Position numbers and translations under genes: made by a program. DNA of 7,006 nucleotides from positions 1-7,006 of the forward strand of contig JAAUTJ010000249.1 of assembly GCA_012031475.1 (NCBI GenBank), read 5' to 3'. The notes beneath the pieces were generated by a model that saw nothing but the letters and a program-made list of their open reading frames with translations, was not told the DNA's origin and searched no databases. Source of the stretch: Leptolyngbyaceae cyanobacterium SM1_3_5 (GTDB taxonomy: Bacteria > Cyanobacteriota > Cyanobacteriia > Elainellales > Elainellaceae). This document shows, in pieces, positions 1 to 5,464 of the stretch (the stretch's first letter is position 1; each line of letters begins with the position of its first letter).

Positions 1-360
1 CCCGAAGGCGATCGCACTGCCCTCGCCCTCACCGCCCAATCCGAAGCGGGACTGCGCGAAATCCAAACTGTCTTCGATCGCGACCCGCTGTTTTTGCAAC
101 TGCGCGGCGACACCGTTCTGATTCGTCGCACCCAGGAAGATCCGTCCCCCTATGACGCGAGCGGCTACAGCCTAGAATTCTTACAGCAGGCAACGCCGCG
201 CCGCATCATCAACACTGGACTGTTTAGCCGTCTGTCGATCTTCCTGCAAGACTTCTGGTTCCTCATTCCGACTGGCATCATCTTGATTGCCTTGCTGCTC
301 TATGTCTTCTCGCAGCTTTATCTCAACCGCGTCGCTCGATCGTCAGGAGATTTGAAATGA
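1..360 (+). CDS. bcsB: BcsB-like cellulose synthase regulatory subunit, C-terminal part
   Basis: The frame is open from the first base, so the gene starts outside the window; 119 residues are visible. The visible part has a soluble stretch ending near residue 75, then one strong hydrophobic segment (FWFLIPTGIILIALLLYVF, about residues 86-104) and a short basic tail (LNRVARSS). One C-terminal membrane anchor after a large extracytoplasmic region is the BcsB layout; BcsB docks on BcsA and helps the nascent glucan leave the membrane. The stop overlaps the start of bcsA as ATGA, so the two are probably translationally coupled. The order bcsB-bcsA is the reverse of the usual proteobacterial bcsA-bcsB. 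The identification rests mainly on context (bcsA next door) and the anchor topology, because little family-specific sequence is in view. A different membrane-anchored partner of the synthase is possible. Confidence 0.68.
   Translation, partial: PEGDRTALALTAQSEAGLREIQTVFDRDPLFLQLRGDTVLIRRTQEDPSPYDASGYSLEFLQQATPRRIINTGLFSRLSIFLQDFWFLIPTGIILIALLLYVFSQLYLNRVARSSGDLK
345..356 (+). promoter_or_regulatory. ribosome binding site of bcsA
   Basis: AGGAG at 345-349 lies seven bases before the ATG at 357, inside the last codons of the upstream gene. It fixes the bcsA start at the ATGA overlap and supports coupled translation of the pair. Confidence 0.7.
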
Positions 361-797
361 CGAATGTTCCTCAAACTCGCCGCTCCTCCGGGTTCGCAGG
401 CTGGCTGCTGAATTTGCCCGATCGAGTTGAGCGCCGAATGCCGAATGCCGGAAAGTGGCCGCTGTTTTGCCTCGTCGTGCTGCTGCTAGCGCTCTCGATT
501 CCGCTGATCGTCACGCCGCTGACGGTTTGGCAGCAAACGATCGTCGCCGTGATTTTGATTTTGCTGGGCTGGTTCACCGTCCAGGTGGAACAGCGACAAA
601 CGCAGCAGCAATCGTCGGAATATCTACACCTGTTTCTGGCGTGGCTCAGCGTTGTGACGACGCTGCGCTATCTCTACTACCGCACCAACTTCACGCTCAA
701 TCTCGATAGCTGGACAAACGGTTTTTTCAGCATTCTGCTGTATCTGGCGGAACTGTATGCGATCGCACGCTGCTGCTGTCCTACTTTCAAACGCTGA
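357..797 (+). CDS. bcsA: BcsA fragment 1: N-terminal membrane region
   Basis: As read, this frame gives 146 residues and stops at 797. It starts with a basic amphipathic stretch (LPDRVERRMP) followed by two hydrophobic helices (about residues 36-53 and 60-78), the short helix containing TTLRYLYYR, which is typical of BcsA just before the third membrane segment, and a further helix (SILLYLAELYA). The last nine residues (RCCCPTFKR) are out of frame. The true continuation, LLLSYFQTLKL, is in the next frame. The break falls directly after a GCGATCGC octamer at 759-766. On its own this fragment has no catalytic residues. Confidence 0.75.
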   Translation: MTNVPQTRRSSGFAGWLLNLPDRVERRMPNAGKWPLFCLVVLLLALSIPLIVTPLTVWQQTIVAVILILLGWFTVQVEQRQTQQQSSEYLHLFLAWLSVVTTLRYLYYRTNFTLNLDSWTNGFFSILLYLAELYAIARCCCPTFKR

Positions 798-1357
798 AGC
801 TGCGTAATCGTCAGCCTGTGCCGATCGCGCAGATTCCCGACGCTCAACTGCCCAGCGTTGATGTTTACATTCCGACCTACAACGAAGATGTGGCGATCGT
901 CCGCAAAACTGCACTGGCCGCGCTTGTCCTCGACTATCCCGCTGCCAAGAAGCGCGTTTACATTTTGGACGACGGGCGCAAATTTCCCGATCGCCGCGAA
1001 AAGCTGCGCCAGATGTGTCAGGAATTGGGCTGTATCCTGATGACTCGCGACAACAACGACCACGCCAAAGCCGGAAACATCAACACGGCAATGAAGCGGA
1101 CGCAAGGCGAGCTAATTTTGATTCTCGACTGCGACCACATTCCCTCCAAGCAATTTTTGCAGCAGACCGTCGGCTTCTTTCTCAATCCCAAGGTTGCCCT
1201 CGTCCAAACACCGCACTGGTTCTACAACCCTGACCCGTTCGAGCGCAACTTGCTGACGCAGGGCGCGTTCCAGTCAGCAACGAACTGTTCTACAAAGTCA
1301 TTCAGAAAGGCAACGACTTTTGGAACGCGGCCTTCTTCTGCGGTTCCGCTGCCGTGA
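770..1357 (+). CDS. bcsA: BcsA fragment 2: GT2 catalytic core, first half
   Basis: This frame is open from 770; its first usable start is a GTG at 818, but in the real protein it continues fragment 1. It contains the donor-binding half of the GT2 fold: DVYIPTYNED (first conserved Asp), the LDDGR motif, NNDHAKAGNIN, and ILDCDH, whose DCD binds the metal-UDP-glucose. After LLTQG at about 1263 the frame is lost, and the final 33 or so residues up to the TGA at 1355-1357 are nonsense. The same bases read one frame over give RVPVSNELFYKV and FWNAAFFCGSAA, which are standard BcsA sequence. Confidence 0.75.
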   Translation: MLLSYFQTLKLRNRQPVPIAQIPDAQLPSVDVYIPTYNEDVAIVRKTALAALVLDYPAAKKRVYILDDGRKFPDRREKLRQMCQELGCILMTRDNNDHAKAGNINTAMKRTQGELILILDCDHIPSKQFLQQTVGFFLNPKVALVQTPHWFYNPDPFERNLLTQGAFQSATNCSTKSFRKATTFGTRPSSAVPLP

Positions 1358-2922
1358 TTCGCAAAGAATACGTGCTGGGCATTGGCGGCATTGCCGTCGA
1401 AACCGTAACGGAAGATTGCCACACCTCGCTCAGGTTGCACTCCAAGCGCTATGAGTCGGTGTACTACGACAAAGTGATGGTGGCTGGACTTGCGCCAGAA
1501 ACTTTTTCTTCCTACGTTGGGCAGCAGGTGCGCTGGGCACGCGGCATGGCGCAAATTTTGCGGCTGGAAAATCCGCTGCTTAATCCTAAGCTGAATCTCA
1601 CCTTTCCACAACGGATTTGCTACTTCTCGGCTACGACGCACTTCTTCTTCGGCTTTCCCCGCTTGATGTATGCGATCGCTCCGGTTTTGTATTTGCTGTT
1701 TGGCATCAACCTGATTCGCGGTTTGGGTGTGGAAACGCTGGTTTACGCTTTGCCGCACATTCTGCTGGCGATGAACGCCAACTACGTCACCTCCAAAGCC
1801 GTGCGCTTTCCTTTTGGAACGAGATTTTTTGAGTACGCAATGGCGTTCCAAGATGGACTCGTGACGCTGCTGGCGCTGATCAATCCCAAGTTGGGCAGCT
1901 TCAACGTGACGAGCAAAGGCGGCATGGTCAGCAAGCGCAGCTTCGACTGGGCTTCGGCGCGAGTTTCGGCAATGATGGCAGGGCTGCTGGTCGTTTCGCT
2001 GCTGGCCGTCCCGGTTTGGTTCCTGGTGCAGCCAGAAGCTCAGGAAGCCGTTGTGATCAACATGCTGTGGAGCATTTTCAACCTGCTGCTGATCAGTGCG
2101 GCTTTGCTGGTGGCGTTTGAACAGCCGCAACTGCGTCGCGCTCACCGTTTGGGTCGCGAGGTGACGGCGATCGTTCACAATTCTCAATCGGAAAGCTGGA
2201 CGGGCAAAACGATCGACATCAGCGAAAATGGAGCGCGGATTCGCCTCGATAGCTGGTCAAATTTGCCAGACATCATCGAGCTTGAACTGGTGGGCGACTT
2301 TGGTGCGGTTGCCGTTCTTGATGCAAAAATCATCCGCGTCGATCCGATCGATGAAAACCAAGTGATTCTCGCGGTTGACTTTGTAGATGTGACGCAGAAG
2401 CAATACGACGATTTGTGCCTGGTGATCTATTCCGACGTGGAAGAGTGGTATTCGCAGAATCCGCGCAGCATCGATCGCCCGTTTGACTCGCTGCGCTTTC
2501 TGGCAACCGGGTTGATGCGGGCTTTCCGCGAACCCAGAGCCGCCAACAGCATGACGGTTCGCAAGCAAATTCGCGCTGCCGCTCAGCTTTACTGGGAAGG
2601 TCACTTCTACGAAGGCGTGGTGACTGAAATGAGTTCGCGATCGATCCGGATTGAACTGGATGCCCGTGCGATGCCCAACCTGGAAGCGATGCGCCAGATG
2701 AAGCCGCCTGTCGGACTCTTGCTGAGTCAAAATTCCGAAGATTCGCAGGCCAAACGGCTCGTTGCTCAGGTGGAAACGGTCGAAGCTCCGGTCTTGAACT
2801 TTACGGCCTCAGTCGATCGATCGCGGGTAGTCGATTCGATCGCGATCGAGCTTGAGTTTCCGCAAAACCTCGACTATCGGCAGGGCAGCCGCATCAAGCA
2901 GCTATTGCGAACTCTGCGCTAA
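1354..2922 (+). CDS. bcsA: BcsA fragment 3: acceptor site, membrane helices, PilZ region
   Basis: The frame is meaningful from 1264; a GTG at 1354 is only the first possible start inside it (522 residues). It holds the TED motif (catalytic base region), the QQVRW motif of the glucan acceptor site, several membrane helices that form the translocation channel, and a cytoplasmic PilZ domain with RRAHR and DISENG, the two loops that clasp c-di-GMP. After PilZ come about 200 more residues. These include a second PilZ-like stretch near residue 736 of the full protein (RKQIR followed by EMSSRSIRIEL), in which the glycine of the second motif is missing. There is no shift or stop within this part. Confidence 0.8.
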   Translation: MIRKEYVLGIGGIAVETVTEDCHTSLRLHSKRYESVYYDKVMVAGLAPETFSSYVGQQVRWARGMAQILRLENPLLNPKLNLTFPQRICYFSATTHFFFGFPRLMYAIAPVLYLLFGINLIRGLGVETLVYALPHILLAMNANYVTSKAVRFPFGTRFFEYAMAFQDGLVTLLALINPKLGSFNVTSKGGMVSKRSFDWASARVSAMMAGLLVVSLLAVPVWFLVQPEAQEAVVINMLWSIFNLLLISAALLVAFEQPQLRRAHRLGREVTAIVHNSQSESWTGKTIDISENGARIRLDSWSNLPDIIELELVGDFGAVAVLDAKIIRVDPIDENQVILAVDFVDVTQKQYDDLCLVIYSDVEEWYSQNPRSIDRPFDSLRFLATGLMRAFREPRAANSMTVRKQIRAAAQLYWEGHFYEGVVTEMSSRSIRIELDARAMPNLEAMRQMKPPVGLLLSQNSEDSQAKRLVAQVETVEAPVLNFTASVDRSRVVDSIAIELEFPQNLDYRQGSRIKQLLRTLR

Positions 2923-2932
2923 GTTTTCGCGT

Positions 2933-2997
2933 GAGGACTGAGAACTGAGGACTGAGAACTGAGGACTGAGAACTGAGGACTGAGAACTGAGGACTGA
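2933..2997. repeat. tandem repeat, 14-bp unit, about 4.6 copies
   Basis: The unit GAGGACTGAGAACT runs in four exact copies (2933-2988) plus a 9-base partial copy. Each unit is two near-identical heptamers (GAGGACT, GAGAACT). Heptamer tandem arrays are a known cyanobacterial repeat type (STRR). The last copy runs directly into the left arm of the hairpin that follows, whose arm has the same heptamer rhythm. Confidence 0.95.
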
Positions 2998-3027
2998 AGG
3001 CTGAGCAAAACGTCAGCCTTCAGTCCT
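2990..3027. terminator. bidirectional terminator-like hairpin between convergent genes
   Basis: Arms AGGACTGAAGGCTGA (2990-3004) and its exact complement (3013-3027) form a perfect 15-bp stem with an 8-base loop. It sits between the stop of bcsA (2922) and the stop of the esterase (3033-3031), so it could end transcription from both sides. There is no long T run on either side, so efficient intrinsic termination is not certain. Confidence 0.65.
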
Positions 3028-3125
3028 TCGCTATACTCGGAAGTTGGCCGCGCTCAAATCGCTAACGTTCACCTCTGAGAGCAAGGCGACCGTTTCAAAG
3101 CCGCCGCGCAAATTGCCGTTCGTAT

Positions 3126-4082
3126 CTACCCGGACGATCGCGCCTGCGTGGTTTGACTCAGCCGCACATACGACTCAAAGCGATTCGGACGATCGAAACT
3201 GCGGCGATTGAAAATGTCCGTCAGGTCAATGCGATCGCGTCCAACTTCAAAATCAGTAATGGTGTCGCGTCCCTCGCCTGCGCCCGTGTAGAGGAAGCGA
3301 TCGCGCCCTGCGCCACCCGTTAGCCGATCGCGTCCTGCACCGCCCGTTAGCCGATCGCTGCCATCACCGCCCAGCAGCGAATCGTTACCGTTGCCACCCA
3401 GCAAAACATCTTGATTGCCGTTGGCTTCAAGATAGTCATTGCCGTTGCGTCCGTTCAGCGTATCGCGTCCGGCAAAGGTGATGAGGCGATCGTCTCCGTC
3501 TAAACCGCTGCGCGTCAAATTGTCAGTAATTCCGCTCACGATCGCCGTGCGAAACGCTTTCGCAAACAAGTCATGTCCGCGCGTCGTGGGGTGAACATCA
3601 TCCCAAAAAAGAAACTGATTGGCGTTGCCCCCAGGTGTATCTTTCAGTGGGTCGGCAATGTTGCTAAAGCCAAGCGCGGATGGATTTTGGGCGAGAGTTT
3701 CGATCGGAGAAAATAGATCGGCCAGAATAATATTTTTGTCGGGAGCCGCCTGCTCAAACTGATCGAGAGCAGTGGTCAGTGCCGTGTTAAACGCAACGCT
3801 CAACTGCGTCAAATTTTGCAGTTGGTTGGCTTTTAAACTCAGCGGCACTCGGCCAAAGTTGGGTGTCTGAGCAACCACAATATTTTTTGCGCCTGCTGCG
3901 GCCAGCGATCGCACCGACGTTAAGATATTTGACACCGCAGTTGCTACGACAGTGGTGGGATCAGCCGGATTATCAACCAGGCCGAGAAAGTCATTGCCGC
4001 CCGCCCAAACTAAATACAAATCTTCTGCGCCCGCTCCCAATTGAGCCGCTTGGTTTTGAAATGAATCAATCTGCGTGAGCAA
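3126..4082 (-). CDS. esterase fragment 2: catalytic Asp/His and RTX repeats
   Basis: The open frame begins upstream of 4082, where it reads RTNIGDFGLFQFGG; the TTG at 4082 is merely its first start-like codon (318 residues). It carries WAGGND, the DDVHPTTRGH block with the catalytic Asp and His, and the RTX repeats. The last residues, QARSSG, are out of frame. One frame over, the sequence continues as GAIVRVDTNGNLRGGFET and ends at the TAG at 3033-3031. Alone, this fragment lacks the nucleophile. Confidence 0.7.
   Translation of the reverse strand: MLTQIDSFQNQAAQLGAGAEDLYLVWAGGNDFLGLVDNPADPTTVVATAVSNILTSVRSLAAAGAKNIVVAQTPNFGRVPLSLKANQLQNLTQLSVAFNTALTTALDQFEQAAPDKNIILADLFSPIETLAQNPSALGFSNIADPLKDTPGGNANQFLFWDDVHPTTRGHDLFAKAFRTAIVSGITDNLTRSGLDGDDRLITFAGRDTLNGRNGNDYLEANGNQDVLLGGNGNDSLLGGDGSDRLTGGAGRDRLTGGAGRDRFLYTGAGEGRDTITDFEVGRDRIDLTDIFNRRSFDRPNRFESYVRLSQTTQARSSG
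3299..3507 (-). repeat. RTX nonapeptide-coding repeats
   Basis: This stretch encodes GGxGxDxLx-type nonapeptides (for example LLGGNGNDS, LLGGDGSDR, LTGGAGRDR twice), which bind calcium in a parallel beta-roll after secretion. Two adjacent 27-bp units, 3299-3325 and 3326-3352, differ at only three bases, so they are a recent duplication of exactly one nonapeptide. Confidence 0.85.
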
Positions 4083-4360
4083 TCCGCCAAACTGAAACAG
4101 GCCAAAATCTCCGATGTTCGTGCGATCGGTTTTGCGCCGCCGATCGCAAAATTCGTTTTCAGAGACAGCGGCAAGTCGAGATCCTGCGCCAAAAGTTCAA
4201 CTGCAAGCAAGCCGTTAGAAAACCGTCCTTGAAAATTAGGCGGACTGGCAGGAACGATGCCAAACGTTTTCGCAAATATGTTGCCAATATCGGAAAGACT
4301 ATCTCCAAACACAAAGAAATCAACGTTGGACTGATTTTGTGCTGTAGGTTCAACCGTCAT
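4010..4360 (-). CDS. esterase fragment 1: N-terminal GDSL block
   Basis: As read, this frame starts at the ATG at 4360-4358 behind a strong ribosome binding site and runs 116 residues. The first 77 or so (up to NFAIGGAK) are genuine SGNH sequence with the catalytic serine. The rest is out of frame after an AAAA run on the coding strand, so the fragment alone lacks the catalytic Asp and His. Confidence 0.65.
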   Translation of the reverse strand: MTVEPTAQNQSNVDFFVFGDSLSDIGNIFAKTFGIVPASPPNFQGRFSNGLLAVELLAQDLDLPLSLKTNFAIGGAKPIARTSEILACFSLADCSRRLIHFKTKRLNWERAQKICI

Positions 4361-4367
4361 TTTTGAT

Positions 4368-4374
4368 TCCTCCC
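4368..4374 (-). promoter_or_regulatory. ribosome binding site of the esterase
   Basis: On the minus strand GGGAGGA lies seven bases before the ATG at 4360. This is a near-perfect Shine-Dalgarno sequence and settles the start codon, which also places the GDS serine at residue 21 with no signal peptide before it. Confidence 0.75.
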
Positions 4375-4442
4375 ACCATGTTGATTAGCAGTGCAGAATT
4401 TTTGCTTTGAATCTCAGATGCAAAGTAGTTTTGCGCCAGCGA

Positions 4443-4597
4443 CGATCGCAACTTGCTCTAGCGTTCTTACGCGCTCATCTTAATTCCAAAGTATCCGTTT
4501 TTACTAAAATTTTAATATTTTTACAATTTTGAAAGTTGCTTTTCAATGGCTACAATGACTTGAAAAGCAAAGTTGCCGCTAGAGCGAATTGCGATCG
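4443..4597. repeat. MITE-like element: 21-bp terminal inverted repeats around an AT-rich core
   Basis: The left end, 4443-4463, reads CGATCGCAA-CTT-GCTCTAGCG. The reverse complement of 4577-4597 reads CGATCGCAA-TTC-GCTCTAGCG, a match at 19 of 21 positions. The 113-bp interior is AT-rich (especially 4480-4535), codes for nothing, and carries the perfect hairpin listed separately. The block lies 5' of the esterase and must include or adjoin its promoter. It could be a miniature inverted-repeat transposon or a large regulatory palindrome. I see no clear target-site duplication beside it. Confidence 0.6.
4536..4570. repeat. perfect 11-bp inverted repeat inside the AT-rich block
   Basis: TTGCTTTTCAA (4536-4546) pairs exactly with TTGAAAAGCAA (4560-4570) across a 13-base loop. 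There is no T tract after it, so it is not a standard terminator. It may be an operator for the esterase or part of the MITE-like element that contains it. Confidence 0.75.
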
Positions 4598-4712
4598 ACC
4601 AATTTCGGGTGCATCCCACTTATGCAACGAGCATTTGTGCTTATTGATATATCAATTAGAGGTAGTTTCACTATGCTAGAAGTAATCCATCAACACCTTC
4701 AGGATGCTACCT

Positions 4713-5383
4713 ATGCATACCGACAAACGAGACAAAATCCAAGCCCATGCTCGTGCGATTGCGGCGTTACTTTATGACGAAACGACACCCGAACAATTGA
4801 CGACCTTAGAAGGCATTGAAACGATTGTGCGAGGTCATGTCTTAGAGCATATCAGCCCCCAAATTGGGCTTTTTTTATCGCAGCAACCAGTGGGACAACC
4901 AGTGGACGAACTCGGCCACTCAAAAGCATCCTTGGAGCAATCAGCATCAGTGAAAAGCAAGCGCAAGCCCTTCCAGTTAAAGGGCGAACCCAATTGAGTC
5001 CTGCTCTGGAGAAATGCTGCTTACTGGTGAGCGCCAATGTCTCTTATGAACACGCTGCTGAGGATCTTGCGCGATTGACTGGAATGGCAGTCTCACGAGG
5101 GACACAACAGCGTTTGGTACAGCGGCAAACCTTTGAGTTATCATTGCTATGGAAGGTAGATGCCGATGGAGCAATTGCGTATCTCAACAAGCACCGGCAT
5201 CGCATTGTCAATTACGCTTACTTCCAAGCCGAAGGAATTTCCATTGGTTCAGGCACGATTGAATCGAGTGTCAAACAGATTGGAGCGCGTATCAAAGTGT
5301 CTGGAGCGCAGTGGAAAGCGGATCATGTTCCTCAAGTCCTGCTACATCGTTGTGCTTATCTTGATGGGCAATTCTCAATTTGA
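4713..5383 (+). pseudogene. ISKra4-family transposase, frameshifted and missing its catalytic middle
   Basis: The N-terminal part reads MHTDKRDKIQAHARAIAALL to about 4868. It then shifts by one base at a run of seven T (4870-4876) into FFIAATSGTTSGRTRPLKSI, EKQAQAL and QLSPALEKCCLLVSANVSYE, and ends with RHRIVNYAYFQAE, IGSGTIES, KVSGAQWKADHVPQVLLHRC and a TGA at 5381-5383. These segments match my memory of cyanobacterial ISKra4 transposases. Between TQQRLVQRQTFEL and YLNKHRHR only about 15 residues remain (LLWKVDADGAIA-like) where the family has well over 100. The first two catalytic acids are gone and only the last (in IES) is left, so the product cannot catalyse transposition. I chose the ATG at 4713 because AGGA lies eight bases before it; ATG 4704 is the alternative. 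Confidence 0.8.
4871..4877 (+). promoter_or_regulatory. possible -1 ribosomal slippage heptamer in the IS transposase
   Basis: In the upstream frame the codons are CTT TTT TTA, giving the heptamer T TTT TTA (X XXY YYZ), the same as the HIV-1 gag-pol slip site. A -1 slip here moves reading exactly into the frame that carries the rest of the transposase (ATC GCA GCA ACC...). The alternative is loss of one T from a run of eight. Confidence 0.4.
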
Positions 5384-5464
5384 GACTTGCAAGACTGGGA
5401 TGCACCCATCGAAAAGAGCCTCTGTTCTGCCGCTAGATTTCACCGCTTGAGTTGACCAATTAAT

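Larger units (their letters stand above)
357..2922 (+). pseudogene. bcsA: cellulose synthase catalytic subunit BcsA, two frameshifts
   Basis: UDP-glucose-dependent cellulose synthase, an inner-membrane GT2 enzyme activated by c-di-GMP. The protein reads in three frames in turn: 357 to about 766, about 767 to 1263, and 1264 to 2922. Adding one base at 765-769 and one at 1262-1264 gives a continuous protein of about 855 residues with every expected motif: D169, D205/D206, the D258-C-D260 metal site, TED 352-354, Q390-x-x-R-W394, PilZ R594-xxx-R598 and D621-x-S-x-x-G626. Each junction reads smoothly after correction (an AIAxLLLSYF-like and a QGRVPVSNELF-like join). No other stop occurs, and conservation continues to the end. 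This is either a very recent double-mutant pseudogene or an intact gene with two sequence errors. The identity is very secure; whether it is functional is unknown. It ends 11 bp before a tandem repeat and terminator hairpin. Confidence 0.88.
3031..4360 (-). pseudogene. RTX-type GDSL/SGNH esterase, two frameshifts
   Basis: A lipase/esterase of the SGNH hydrolase superfamily with a C-terminal calcium-binding RTX region, probably exported by a type I system; there is no N-terminal signal peptide. With one base restored in the T run at 4130-4133 and one near 3146-3147, the protein is 443 residues. Visible motifs are FGDSLSD (nucleophile Ser21), GRFSNG, NFAIGGA (block II Gly), WAGGND (block III, 121-124) and DDVHPT (block V, Asp254 or 255 and His257). 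RTX nonapeptides follow (about 287-355), then a C-terminal domain ending in NFRV that resembles the VCA0849-type type I secretion target. As sequenced, the first break gives a stop at 4010 and the second a stop at 3126, which removes most of the secretion domain. The natural substrate cannot be told; this class includes phospholipase/lecithinase-like enzymes. Confidence 0.82.
4607..5407 (+). mobile_element. ISKra4-family insertion sequence, internally deleted
   Basis: The ends are marked by GGGTGCATCCCA at 4607-4618 and its exact complement at 5396-5407. After four unmatched bases, TGCAA is also shared at the inner side of both ends. The 801 bp between them hold one transposase-derived gene. 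Full ISKra4 elements are roughly twice as long. The element has no GCGATCGC site, unlike its surroundings, as expected for imported DNA. No simple target duplication is visible directly at the ends. With both ends kept and the transposase defective, it could move only if a related transposase acts on it. Confidence 0.78.

Noticed and set aside
759..775. Programmed frameshifting in bcsA at the first break
   Set aside because: There is no slippery heptamer (the sequence is GCGATCGCACGCTG), and bcsA is not known to use recoding, so a missing base is simpler.
1222..2187. Long minus-strand open frame of 321 residues opposite bcsA
   Set aside because: Its product is rich in H, Q and R without any domain pattern, and the plus strand there encodes unmistakable BcsA motifs. 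It is a shadow of codon bias.
2257..2730. Minus-strand open frame of 157 residues opposite the PilZ region
   Set aside because: Same reason: the plus-strand frame carries the DISENG motif region and BcsA tail, and the minus frame shows no recognisable features or ribosome binding site.
2813..2850. Dense cluster of CGATCG tetramer-like sites near the bcsA 3' end
   Set aside because: It lies in coding sequence (SVDRSRVVDSIAIE) and fits the genome-wide bias to CGATCG; nothing points to a separate function.
2933..2997. Possible CRISPR array
   Set aside because: The units are contiguous 14-mers with no spacers between them, so this is a simple tandem repeat.
4480..4535. Specific -35/-10 promoter for the esterase in the AT-rich core
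   Set aside because: Many TA-rich hexamers fit loosely on both strands (for example TTGTAA with TAAAAA at 17 bases on the minus strand), so no single one can be chosen from sequence alone.
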